Of a DNA stretch of 36,576 nt, positions 16,278 to 23,828 are shown piece by piece. Below the pieces are notes generated by a model. The model saw only the letters and a program-made list of their open reading frames with translations. It had not been told where the DNA came from and did no database searches. The DNA is taken from NCBI GenBank assembly GCA_046498185.1, contig JAWOBE010000080.1, positions 1-36,576 of the forward strand, given 5' to 3'. The DNA is from CAYXDR01 sp046498185 (lineage in GTDB: Bacteria; Desulfobacterota; DSM-4660; Desulfatiglandales; Desulfatiglandaceae). Made by a program: the position numbers and the translations under genes. Numbering within the stretch: the stretch's first letter is position 1; every line of letters begins with the position of its first letter.

Positions 16278-16825
16278 AAGTCGTGCCGACTTCTATCACT
16301 GATGTCTTGATTTTGGAGCCCTCGGTGTTTGAAGACCGCCGAGGGTATTTCATGGAAATCTACCAGCGTGATCGTTATGCCGGGCTTGGCATCGATGTTG
16401 ATTTTGTGCAGGACAACCTTTCCGTTTCTTTAAAAGGAACACTCAGAGGGCTTCATTTTCAGTATCCGCACGGGCAGGCCAAGTTGGTTCAGGTTCTCGA
16501 CGGCGAGGTGTTCGATGTTGCAGTTGATGTGCGGCGGGGTTCACCGACCTTCGGCGGATGGGTCGGCGTGGCGCTTTCCTGCACGAACCATCGTCAACTT
16601 TTTATACCGCAGGGGTTTGCGCACGGCTTTTGTGTAACCAGCGAAACCGCCGTTTTTCACTACAAGTGCGGCGACTTTTATACGCCCTCCACCGAGCGTG
16701 GCATCATCTGGAATGATGCGGATTTAAAGATCGACTGGCCGCAGGAGGCGCTGGTTATTTCGGAAAAAGATGCCGGCTACGGCTGTCTCAAGGACATGCC
16801 GGAGGAGTTTCTGCCGGTTTATTGA
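16274..16825 (+). CDS. rfbC: dTDP-4-dehydrorhamnose 3,5-epimerase
   Basis: A 183-aa cupin-fold epimerase acting on dTDP-4-keto-6-deoxyglucose. The start overlaps the rfbA stop (ATGA). The signatures VFEDRRGYFMEIYQRD, FVQDNLSVSLKGTLRGLHFQ (catalytic His in RGLHFQ), KLVQVLDGEVFDVAVDVRRGSPTFG, IPQGFAHGFCV and GIIWND are complete. rfbB and rfbD, needed for dTDP-rhamnose, are not adjacent. A strong hairpin at 16955-16990 probably ends the transcript. Confidence 0.96.
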   Translation: MKVVPTSITDVLILEPSVFEDRRGYFMEIYQRDRYAGLGIDVDFVQDNLSVSLKGTLRGLHFQYPHGQAKLVQVLDGEVFDVAVDVRRGSPTFGGWVGVALSCTNHRQLFIPQGFAHGFCVTSETAVFHYKCGDFYTPSTERGIIWNDADLKIDWPQEALVISEKDAGYGCLKDMPEEFLPVY

Positions 16826-16840
16826 TGCCGCTGCACCCTC

Positions 16841-16950
16841 GGGGTCGCTATCGGCATCGGTATCGGACGTTGATCGGCGACCTTTTCGACCCCGATACCG
16901 ATCCCTACGCCGATAAGGCGGGGATGGCACTTTTTACGAGCCCGTCAATA
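16841..16950. repeat. Truncated MITE-like element carrying hexamer arms, copy E
   Basis: Closely matches 36221-36328. A left arm of RTCGGN hexamers is followed by a shared centre (GGCGACCTTTTCGACCCCG) and a right arm with the complementary ACCGAT-type hexamers, then GCCGATAAGGCGG and the right terminus TTTTACGAGCCCGTCAAT. The left terminus present in the 36162 copy is missing. It begins 15 bases after the rfbC stop. The arms can fold back on each other imperfectly. Confidence 0.75.
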
Positions 16951-16954
16951 AAGA

Positions 16955-16990
16955 CATGCCCGCTCGAAAATATGTTTCTGAGCGGGCATG
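16955..16990 (+). terminator. Hairpin terminator after rfbC
   Basis: CATGCCCGCTC (16955-16965) pairs perfectly with GAGCGGGCATG (16980-16990) over a 14-base loop. It is followed by a small CCAAA/TTTGG stem and ATTTTC rather than a clean T-run. It is a strong RNA structure at the end of the rfb transcript. Confidence 0.6.
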
Positions 16991-17129
16991 CCAAACCGCT
17001 TTGGATTTTCAAGGCATAGGAAAACCAAGGTGCAAACAAATAACCGGAGCTTGGTGGACTGAAATTCCAAGCTTTAGCTTATCTTTTTTGTTTTAAGGTA
17101 TAAGAGAACTGGTTTTTTCAGGGAGGTTG

Positions 17130-17300
17130 TTATTTTGAGCTCTCCCCGGCCAACCATCTATCTATAGCTTCCTTATCGAAACGCCACCTACTTCCTATTC
17201 TTACCGCTGGAATTTTTCCTGCTGCAGCATACTTTAAGATACTGATCTCATGTAATCTAAGGTATTTCGCCACTTCTTTTGTCGTCATAATCTGTGCCAT
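17130..17300 (-). CDS. Small excisionase-type HTH DNA-binding protein
   Basis: A 56-aa protein starting MAQIMTTKEVAKYLRLHE. The ATG at 17300 is preceded by GGAAGGGAG, so a longer frame with a hydrophobic N terminus is not used. The whole protein is a MerR-like winged HTH of the HTH_17/excisionase class: TTKEVAKYLRLHEISILKYAAAGKIPAVRIGSRW, split here by conserved positions, then RFDKEAIDRWL. Such proteins act as excisionases, toxin-antitoxin-type or general regulators. No integrase, phage gene or attachment site was found nearby, so the role is open. Confidence 0.8.
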   Translation of the reverse strand: MAQIMTTKEVAKYLRLHEISILKYAAAGKIPAVRIGSRWRFDKEAIDRWLAGESSK

Positions 17301-17790
17301 GGTATACTCCCTTCCTGTGTTATATGTTGAACCAAGGACTACATTCATCCAATTTAGATAACATAATAATACAAGATTCGAAAAAATCAACAAGAAAAAA
17401 TTAAAGAAATCTGTAAAACACAATAGTAGCGTGCCTTTCGAGCCTTTGTTTTGTAGTACTGCGCAGGCGCATTTTATGGTCTTTTATAGCCATTTCTTAA
17501 TCTGGGCGCACAGCAGCCTGTTTTTACCAAAAAGATAAAATCATGTACTTCCTTGTATGGTGTTTTTCGACCTGAAAATGTTCTTTTCACTTCTTTACCG
17601 GACGCAAATGCGGTGAGGCGGTTAGGGAAGGCGACACGGCTTCTTGCATCCCGCCGTGCGGGGAGATGCATCTAGATGGTGGATCAGGGCGATGTCAGGG
17701 GTATTGACAGCGTGTCGTGAACCGGTTAATAGATAGAACAATATTATTTTTGACCGGGTATTGATGTGAGCCCGGCAGGAGGGAAGACGG
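17301..17790. other. Intergenic region with candidate promoter and hairpin
   Basis: About 490 bases with no convincing gene; the short frames have no ribosome-binding site or family signature. TGCATC (17645-17650) and GATGCA (17665-17670) flank CCGC/GCGG in a bulged hairpin. TTGACA (17704-17709) with a 17-base spacer and TAATAG (17727-17732) may be the promoter of the lipoprotein gene (modest -10 match). Confidence 0.4.
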
Positions 17791-18192
17791 ATGAGATCAT
17801 TGAGGGGAATTGTCGCCGCGGGTTTTGGTTTTGTCATGCTTTGTGGTTGTGCACCACTGGTGCTGGTTGGAGTGGGAGCCGCGGGCGGAGTCACCGGGCT
17901 CAAATATTATGAGGGGGCATTGACTGCTGTTTTTCAAGCCTCTTTCGATAAGACATGGAAGGCAGCCGAGCAGACGCTCGATAACCGAAAGGTTGATATA
18001 GACCTGCGACAGCGAAATTTGGGCTCTGGTAAACTTTCAGGCCAGGATTTACGCGGCAGGCCCTATACCATCACTTTCAAATATATTTCACCCGAGGAAA
18101 CCGAGACCGTCATTCGGGTGGGGCACCTGGGTGACAAGGAAGCCTCCCTGCAGTTGAAGGAAGAAATCAGGAAGATCTTGTTCGACCAGTAA
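17791..18192 (+). CDS. DUF3568-like lipoprotein
   Basis: A 133-aa predicted lipoprotein. The start ATG follows GGAGGGA. The N-terminal signal MRSLRGIVAAGFGFVMLCGC has a lipobox LCGC with Cys20 as the lipidation site. A Gly/Val-rich stretch (VLVGVGAAGGVTGLKYYEG) is followed by a soluble domain (YEGALTAVFQASFDKTWKA, DIDLRQRNLGSGKLSG, ITFKYISPEETETVIRVG). This matches DUF3568 as remembered; function unknown. It ends 32 bases before the convergent flavoprotein gene. Confidence 0.75.
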   Translation: MRSLRGIVAAGFGFVMLCGCAPLVLVGVGAAGGVTGLKYYEGALTAVFQASFDKTWKAAEQTLDNRKVDIDLRQRNLGSGKLSGQDLRGRPYTITFKYISPEETETVIRVGHLGDKEASLQLKEEIRKILFDQ

Positions 18193-18224
18193 GCACGGAC
18201 TTTTGCAATCGCAGGTATGCTCGT

Positions 18225-19931
18225 TTAGATGTCGATGCCGACCTTGTCAACAGCGGCTACTCCGCCTTCTATACTGAAGGTTTCATTTTCAAAGCCAAGT
18301 TCTCTGAGATTCAGCTGTGCTTCGTATGATCTTACCCCCGTGTTGCATACAAGAATGATCTTCTTGTCCCTGGGCACTTCGTCTATGCGACTGCGAAGCT
18401 CGTCCTGCGGGATGTTCACCCAAAGGTCGGGATATTTCTCGACATAGGGCTGACCATCCTGGGTGGCACGGCAGTCGAGAAAAAAGTATTCGTTGTTTTC
18501 CCGGTTTTCCCATACTTTTTCTAATTTATCGGGGACGATGCCGGTGAAGCGGCCTTCAATGAGGTTTTCGGCGGCGTTGCCCAAAGCGTTTAAAATGTCA
18601 AGCGCGGAAGAGAAGGGCGGGGAATAGGCCAATTCAAGGTTGCTGATCTCATCAACGGTCGCCTTCTTGCTCAGCAGAGCGGCAACGGCGTTTATCCTGC
18701 CAACCAGGGCGTCACCGTTTCCTCCGAAACCTTGTATACCAAGCACCCTGCGACTGGCTCGGTCAACCACCAGTTCGAGAAACATCAACTCCCTGGTAGG
18801 GTAAAAATGAGCCCTGTCCAGTTGTGAAATCTGGATGCTTGCTGCATCGAATCCCTCTTTAAGTGCGTTTTGCATTGTCAGGCCGCTTCCTGCCAGAGCA
18901 TTTTCAAAAACCTTTACTGCAAAAGTTCCAACACCCCCTGGAAAACAGGCGTCTCCACCCGCCAGATTGGTGCCGATAACTCTACCCTGACGGTTGGCCA
19001 TCGATCCGAGAGGGAAGAAGGCCGGTTTCCCTGTCACCAAATTCATAATCTGTGCACAGTCACCCCCCGAATAGATATCGGGATCGGAGGTTTCAAGCTT
19101 TTCATTCACCACAATACCGTAACGGCCTATTTCAAGGCCGGCTTGTTCGGCCAAAGCGACCTCCGGGACGACACCCACAGCTATAATTACGAGTTCGGCG
19201 TCTATGGTGCTTCGGTCCGTCACGACTCGACGCACCCCGGTCTCATCGCCTTCAAGGGCCGTGACTTTTTCACCGATGTGGAAATGAACGCCCTTTTCCT
19301 CCATGTGGGACTGTGCCATCCTGGCGAACACCGGGCCGATGAATCCAGGCATGATCTGGTCGAACAATTCGACTACCGTTGTGTCGATTTCCCACATGTC
19401 CGCGAGGGCTTCCGCCATCTCGAGGCCGATGAACCCTGCTCCAATGACCACGGCTTTCTCGACTTTACCCTTTATTATCTTGTCTTTAATCGTAATGGCG
19501 TCGTGAAGGCTTCCCACCGCATGAACGTTCGGAAGGTCCAGACCGGGCAGTGACAAGGGACGGATTTTAGATCCCGTGCCGATCACCAGCTTATCATAAT
19601 GCATGGTGTCTTTCCGTCCATCGGCCGTTTGATAATCGATGGTTTTTTCAGGCCTGTTTATACTTGTCACGCGGGTTTCGGTCCAGAGCTCTACATCTTT
19701 GCAATTCTTGAAAAATTTTTCATCTCTTATCATGTGAAAACTGGTGGTTCTAAGTTCCGAGATATCTGATACGTCGCCTGAAATATAGTATGGGATGCCG
19801 CATCCTCCGTAAGAAACAAGGCTGTCGGCGTCGATGATGACAGCCTTGGAATCAGGTTCGAGACGTTTAAAGCGGCATGCCGCCTTGGAACCTAGCGCTA
19901 CACCTCCAATAAAAATTACTTGTTTAGCCAT
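18225..19931 (-). CDS. CoA-disulfide reductase-type flavoprotein with C-terminal rhodanese domain
   Basis: A 568-aa fusion. Residues about 1-450 form a pyridine nucleotide-disulfide oxidoreductase of the CoA-disulfide/NADH oxidase class: FAD loop GGVALGSKAACRFKRL, active-site Cys in SYGGCGIPYYISGDV, NAD loop VVIGAGFIGLEMAEAL and GGDCAQI. Residues about 475-568 are a rhodanese domain (EYFFLDCRATQDG) with catalytic Cys in VCNTGVRSYEA. Relatives reduce CoA disulfide, CoA persulfide or polysulfide. The rhodanese domain argues for persulfide chemistry. The start ATG has GGAGAT upstream and a good sigma-70 promoter. It is divergent from the HdrD-like selenoprotein gene, so both may serve thiol/disulfide electron flow (inference). 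Confidence 0.9.
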   Translation of the reverse strand: MAKQVIFIGGVALGSKAACRFKRLEPDSKAVIIDADSLVSYGGCGIPYYISGDVSDISELRTTSFHMIRDEKFFKNCKDVELWTETRVTSINRPEKTIDYQTADGRKDTMHYDKLVIGTGSKIRPLSLPGLDLPNVHAVGSLHDAITIKDKIIKGKVEKAVVIGAGFIGLEMAEALADMWEIDTTVVELFDQIMPGFIGPVFARMAQSHMEEKGVHFHIGEKVTALEGDETGVRRVVTDRSTIDAELVIIAVGVVPEVALAEQAGLEIGRYGIVVNEKLETSDPDIYSGGDCAQIMNLVTGKPAFFPLGSMANRQGRVIGTNLAGGDACFPGGVGTFAVKVFENALAGSGLTMQNALKEGFDAASIQISQLDRAHFYPTRELMFLELVVDRASRRVLGIQGFGGNGDALVGRINAVAALLSKKATVDEISNLELAYSPPFSSALDILNALGNAAENLIEGRFTGIVPDKLEKVWENRENNEYFFLDCRATQDGQPYVEKYPDLWVNIPQDELRSRIDEVPRDKKIILVCNTGVRSYEAQLNLRELGFENETFSIEGGVAAVDKVGIDI

Positions 19932-19949
19932 AATATCTCCATAAATTAT

Positions 19950-19978
19950 ATTATATTAAATTAAATGCCTGATTTCAA
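19950..19978 (-). promoter_or_regulatory. Sigma-70-type promoter for the disulfide reductase
   Basis: On the minus strand TTGAAA (19973-19978), a 17-base spacer and TATAAT (19950-19955) make an almost perfect promoter. A second overlapping TATAAT lies at 19945-19950. The predicted leader is only about 12-15 bases, just enough for the GGAGAT ribosome-binding site. Confidence 0.7.
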
Positions 19979-20090
19979 ATAGTGGAACGCTGAAATCAGC
20001 CGGGTAAAATTTTATTCAGACCATATTTCCCTTTGATGATTCATGTCAAGATATGATCACTTCAAGAAATGAAATCCGTGCTTTATCGCG

Positions 20091-20367
20091 GTCGACATCG
20101 GGATCGGGATCGGTATCGGGATCGACGTCGGGGCCGGTATCGGGATCGGTATCAGCTGTCTTTCAGGTAGCGCCCGCGGGTCATCCCCTCCCTTCTTTGC
20201 TTCTTGGTAAAATCGTTGTCGTTGTCAGTGAAGCGAAGCGAAACGGTTGTCGTAATCGTAATCGTTATCCCCTCGGCATCGGTATCGTCTTTTTTAAGCT
20301 AGTTCTTTTTTCCGTCGGCTAATAGCTAACGGCTAACGGCTTATGGCTTATGGCTAACGGCTGACAG
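20091..20367. repeat. Composite intergenic repeat, copy B
   Basis: The most regular copy. A hexamer array (ATCGGG, ATCGGT, ATCGAC, GTCGGG units) spans about 20096-20160. A GCGGGTCATCCCCTCCCTTC module and CTTCTTGGTAAAATCG with GTCGTT runs follow, then a second short hexamer run, the T-rich block, and the 10-bp-period GGCTAACGGCTTATGG block to 20367. It lies between the divergent flavoprotein and HdrD-like genes. Short frames here code only for Ser-Gly/Val repeats and are not genes. The following 20368-20543 stretch shows only a weak TTGACT-type -35 candidate. Confidence 0.85.
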
Positions 20368-20543
20368 GTCATTTATTGGAAATGTGTCTTTTTGACTTAA
20401 TGTTGGACTTTGGGCGTTGACTTTGCCGTAAAATGAGGTTAAACAGATCGAGTGCCGAATATAATCAAGGGTGCAGGGTCCGGGATCAAAGATCAAAATG
20501 ATTCCGTTGTATCAGCCGCCCAAAATCCACGGAGGAGATATCT

Positions 20544-21857
20544 ATGGCGGAAGAGGCTATTAACCTGAGCAAGCTCAAAGGAGAATTTCGGGAAAAGGTG
20601 AAGGAAGCGCTGCCTGAAGGGAACCTTAATCTTTGCCTTACCTGCGGGACATGTGCCAGTGGTTGCCCCGCCACCGGCCTGGAGAACATGGATCCCCGGA
20701 AATTCGTGAGAATGATCGTTTTGGGTATGGACGAGGAGGTGACGACGACACCATGGGTATGGATGTGCAGCATGTGCATGCGATGTCAACATGCCTGTCC
20801 GATGAATGTGGATATTCCCAGGATGGTCTACCTGGCAAGGGAAGCTTGGCCCAGGGAAAGCAGGCCCAAAGGGATCATGGGTTCGTGCGATATGGCGTTG
20901 CGCAATGATAGTGGTTCTGCAATGGGTACAAGTCCCGATGACTTTCAATTCGTCGTCGAAGATGTGCTTGAAGAATACCGCGAGTCGCAGCCCGAATTTG
21001 CGGATATGGAGGCACCGATCGATAAACAGGGTGCTGAATTCTTTGTGAACCAGAACTCCCGGGAACCGGTGACCGAACCTGACGAAATGGTTCCGCTCTG
21101 GAAAATTCTGCATCTTGTCGGGGCTGACTGGACTTACGGCTCGAAAGGGTGGGGTGGAGAAAATTACTGCATGTTTCTCGCTGATGACGATGCCTGGGAA
21201 CATGTTACCAGCACCTCAGCCAAGAAGGCGGATGAATTGGGGTGTAAAATTTTTCTCAATACTGAATGAGGCCACGTAACTTACTCGGTCCTGGCAGGAC
21301 TGAAAAAATTCAACATCTCGCACAACTTTGAAGTTAAAAATATTTATGAATACTATGCAAAATGGATACGGGAAGGAAAGCTGAAGGTCAACAGCGACTG
21401 GAACAAGGATCTTAAAATCAAGTTTACTGTACAGGATCCATGTCAGATTGTTCGTAAGTCCTTCGGCGACCCGATCGCGGAAGATTTGAGGTATATTGTG
21501 AGATCTGTGGTCGGTGAAGAAAATTTCATCGACATGTATCCGAACCGGTCCAATAATTATTGCTGCGGTGGAGGCGGCGGTATGCTGCAGTCCGGCTATA
21601 AAGACCAGCGGCTGGCTTACGGTCGAATCAAGGACGATCAGATCAAGGCAACCGGTGCGGATTATTGTATTGCCGCTTGTCACAATTGCCATTCACAGAT
21701 CCATGAGCTCAGCGATTATTACGAGGGGCACTACGGAGTGGTGCACCTGTGGACTCTTATTTGCCTGTCTCTGGGGATTCTAGGCCCCAACGAGAGGGAG
21801 TATCTCCGGGACGATCTGAAGGATGTGAATGTTTTCCATCCCGAAACAGCGATGTAG
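20544..21857 (+). CDS. HdrD-like iron-sulfur oxidoreductase, probable selenoprotein (UGA at 21267)
   Basis: One frame of 437 residues interrupted by a single TGA at codon 242, read here as selenocysteine. The N-terminal HdrC-like part has two CxxCxxCxxxCP motifs: C31/C34/C37/C41 and C75/C78/C81/C85. The C-terminal HdrB-like part has a CCG motif: C300, C340-C341-G342 in YCCGGGGGM, and C379-x-x-C382. The UGA lies in NTE-UGA-GHVTY, where related proteins commonly have ECGH (recalled, not searched). The frame stays open for 196 codons after the TGA with no plausible new start, and a SECIS-like hairpin follows. Such proteins handle thiol/disulfide electron transfer with Hdr or membrane complexes. 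The ATG at 20544 has GGAGGAGAT upstream. The alternative is a nonsense-mutated gene. Confidence 0.85.
21267..21303 (+). promoter_or_regulatory. In-frame UGA and candidate bacterial SECIS hairpin
   Basis: TGA at 21267-21269 is followed by TCGGTCC (21285-21291), loop TGGCA (21292-21296) and GGACTGA (21297-21303): a 7-bp stem with one G-U pair. The loop begins 22 bases after the TGA and has G as its second base. These fit the general description of bacterial SECIS elements (short stem, small loop with an early G, about 16-37 bases from UGA). Confidence 0.65.
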
Positions 21858-21956
21858 AAGGAAACGGATGTCGGTGTGTTGTAGATTCGCCGGAGATAAA
21901 TTCGCCGCTTCAAGGGCATCTCACTTTTAAAATTTGTTGATTTTGATTCATATTCG

Positions 21957-21993
21957 CATATCCCGCTTTTTTTAAAAGCGGGATATGTTTTTG
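21957..21993 (+). terminator. Strong intrinsic terminator after the HdrD-like gene
   Basis: CATATCCCGCTTTT (21957-21970) and AAAAGCGGGATATG (21974-21987) form a perfect 14-bp stem with a TTT loop, followed by TTTTTG. It is about 100 bases after the stop codon at 21857, supporting transcription of the full 438-codon unit through the internal TGA. The stretch from 21994 to the thiE start shows nothing else recognisable; no TPP riboswitch was seen. Confidence 0.9.
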
Positions 21994-22176
21994 TATCAAC
22001 ACACTGCCATGAACTTGCAAAGCCTTGTGTTCCAGCTAAGCATATAGTAACATTCCTTTAAATTCGCTCTCTGTCATAATCTGCACCGAAATCAAAAAAG
22101 TGAGCAATCTCTGGTTCCGATTTCGATGTGGAATGAAACAAGTATTTTTAGAAAATTTTGTATTACAGGCCGGGAA

Positions 22177-22800
22177 ATGAATCCATTTGAAAAAGTGCGT
22201 CTTTATTGTTTTACAGGTGGAAGTCTTTTGCAGGGAAGAGATCCTGTTGAACTGGTTGTAGCTCAAATCCGCGGGGGAGCCGATGTTATACAACTCCGCG
22301 AAAAGCATATGAGCAAGCGGGAAAAATTGTACCTCGGGCTTCAGATAAGGAATGTGACGAAGCGTGAGGGGATTTTGTTCATAGTCAACGATGATTTGGA
22401 TCTGGCGTTGATATTAAAAGCTGACGGTGTTCACCTGGGGCAGGATGATTTACCAATCGAATATGCACGCGAATTTGCCGGGGACATGCTCATAGGCGTT
22501 TCCACGCATAATAAATCCCAAGTTAAGGCGGCGGTCGCAGCCGGAGCGGACTATATCGGGATCGGTCCGGTTTTTGACACCGGTACCAAGAAGGATCATG
22601 AACCGGTATTGGGTCCGGATACTCTCGCTGAAATCGGTTCGGAATGTCAAATCCCGTGGGTCGCAATTGGAGGGATCGGACTTGACACAATTGATTCTGT
22701 TGTTTCAGCAGGGGGAAGGGCGGTTGCTGTGATATCCGACATCCTCCTGGCAGATGATGTGGAGGCCCGGTGCAAGGAGGTTAAAGATAAATTGAAATGA
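22177..22800 (+). CDS. thiE: Thiamine-phosphate synthase
   Basis: Couples the pyrimidine pyrophosphate and thiazole phosphate to thiamine monophosphate. The TIM-barrel signatures are VIQLREKHMSKRE, LFIVNDDLDLALILKADGVHLGQDD, IGVSTHN, ADYIGIGPVFDTGTKKDH and IGGIGLDTIDSVVSAGG. The start is placed at ATG 22177 (MNPFEKVRLYCFTGG, 207 aa, normal family length). An upstream ATG at 22126 would add 17 residues without family resemblance. It heads a three-gene unit with the DHH and mgtE genes and overlaps the next gene by 4 bases. No other thiamine gene is in the window. Confidence 0.93.
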   Translation: MNPFEKVRLYCFTGGSLLQGRDPVELVVAQIRGGADVIQLREKHMSKREKLYLGLQIRNVTKREGILFIVNDDLDLALILKADGVHLGQDDLPIEYAREFAGDMLIGVSTHNKSQVKAAVAAGADYIGIGPVFDTGTKKDHEPVLGPDTLAEIGSECQIPWVAIGGIGLDTIDSVVSAGGRAVAVISDILLADDVEARCKEVKDKLK

Positions 22801-23807
22801 GTGAAATGATGGATCATCCTTTTTCCAAATCGATATCCACCGCAGAACGTGTGAAGCGGTTGAACGAGGTGGTTGGTGCCGAGGATGCCATTTGCATTCT
22901 GATCAATGCGGATCCCGATGCAATGGCAAGTGCAATGGCATTAAAACGTTTTTTTTGGAGGAAGGTCCGCCGGGTGAGCATATGCCATGTGAACGAAATT
23001 CAACGTGCTGATAACCTGGCTTTTGTGCGGCTGCTCCGGGTTGTCCAGGTGCCACTGAAAGAACTGAAGCCGGAAGCGTTTACCAAGTGGGCTGTTGTGG
23101 ACGGGCAACCAGGGCAGCACGAGCATTTCATTGAGCGTGGCTTCGACATCATTATTGATCATCATCCTCTCGGAGAAACTTCAAAGGCGGCACATGTGGA
23201 TATCCGAGAGGATTACGGGGCCACGGCGACCATCATGACCGAATACCTGAGAGCAGCGGGGATAAAACCTTCCCCGCGCCTTGCCACGGCACTTTATTAC
23301 GGCATCAAAACAGACACCGATAATTTCGTGAGGGAATCGGTTCCCGGAGATATCAATGCGTTTAGATATCTTTATGGATTCGCAAATACAGCGATCATTA
23401 AAAAAATCGAGTCCTCGGAGATGACGATCGACACTCTGGACAGCTATCGGATAGCGATCGATCGGCTTGTTCTGGTTAAAGACACCGGCTTCATTCACAT
23501 GGGCGAGATAGAAAATCAGGATTCGCTTGTGATGATAGCGGATTTTTTCATGAGGCTCGCGGAGACGACGAGGTGCGTTGTCAGCGGCGAGTATGGAGAC
23601 AAGCTGATCGTAATCATAAGAAATGCGGGCTTCAGGGGAAGCGCCGGAAAGACGGTCCAGAGGGTTTTCGCCGGATTCGACGCATCTGCGGGCGGCCACA
23701 AGAGTGCCGCCAGAGCCGAGGTCCCGTTGAGTGCTGTCTCCGGGAAACTCGGCGATAACGAGGATATGGGCGGTTTTCTACGGAAGCTTTTCACCGGGCG
23801 CGGTTAA
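22797..23807 (+). CDS. DHH-family phosphoesterase
   Basis: A 336-aa DHH/DHHA1 protein, related to NrnA-type nanoRNases and cyclic-dinucleotide phosphodiesterases. Motif I reads INADPDAMASAMALKRF, where the usual His is Asn. WAVVDGQPGQ, IIIDHHPLGE (the DHH motif) and YYGIKTDTDNF follow. The C-terminal DHHA1 part has the substrate-binding GGH in DASAGGHKSAARA. The start overlaps the thiE stop (ATGA). Whether it degrades nanoRNA or another phosphoester cannot be told from sequence. The downstream gene is an Mg2+ channel. Confidence 0.88.
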   Translation: MSEMMDHPFSKSISTAERVKRLNEVVGAEDAICILINADPDAMASAMALKRFFWRKVRRVSICHVNEIQRADNLAFVRLLRVVQVPLKELKPEAFTKWAVVDGQPGQHEHFIERGFDIIIDHHPLGETSKAAHVDIREDYGATATIMTEYLRAAGIKPSPRLATALYYGIKTDTDNFVRESVPGDINAFRYLYGFANTAIIKKIESSEMTIDTLDSYRIAIDRLVLVKDTGFIHMGEIENQDSLVMIADFFMRLAETTRCVVSGEYGDKLIVIIRNAGFRGSAGKTVQRVFAGFDASAGGHKSAARAEVPLSAVSGKLGDNEDMGGFLRKLFTGRG

Positions 23808-23828
23808 AGGCTGGAAAGGGTGGATGTG

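Noticed and set aside
16724..16930. A frame with an Arg-rich segment nearly identical to one at 36191-36391
   Set aside because: The similarity comes from the two copies of the MITE-like element, not from a shared protein.
17474..17671. A 65-codon minus-strand frame upstream of the lipoprotein gene
   Set aside because: No ribosome-binding site, no family motif, and it overlaps a bulged hairpin in a non-coding stretch.
20053..20322. An 89-codon frame with Ser-Gly/Val repeats
   Set aside because: It is a translation of the RTCGGN hexamer array. Similar repeats read in other frames give Arg-Tyr-rich peptides, so there is no coding selection.
20091..20367. CRISPR array
   Set aside because: Repeat units are 6 and 10 bases long and directly abutting. 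There are no spacers of constant length and no cas genes.
21486..21857. A separate HdrB-like gene starting at TTG 21486
   Set aside because: The same frame is open back to the TGA at 21267, and the residues before 21486 belong to the family (including C300). No ribosome-binding site precedes 21486. One gene with read-through explains more.
21994..22176. TPP riboswitch ahead of thiE
   Set aside because: The conserved CUGAGA and ACCUGA-type boxes were not found in this spacer.
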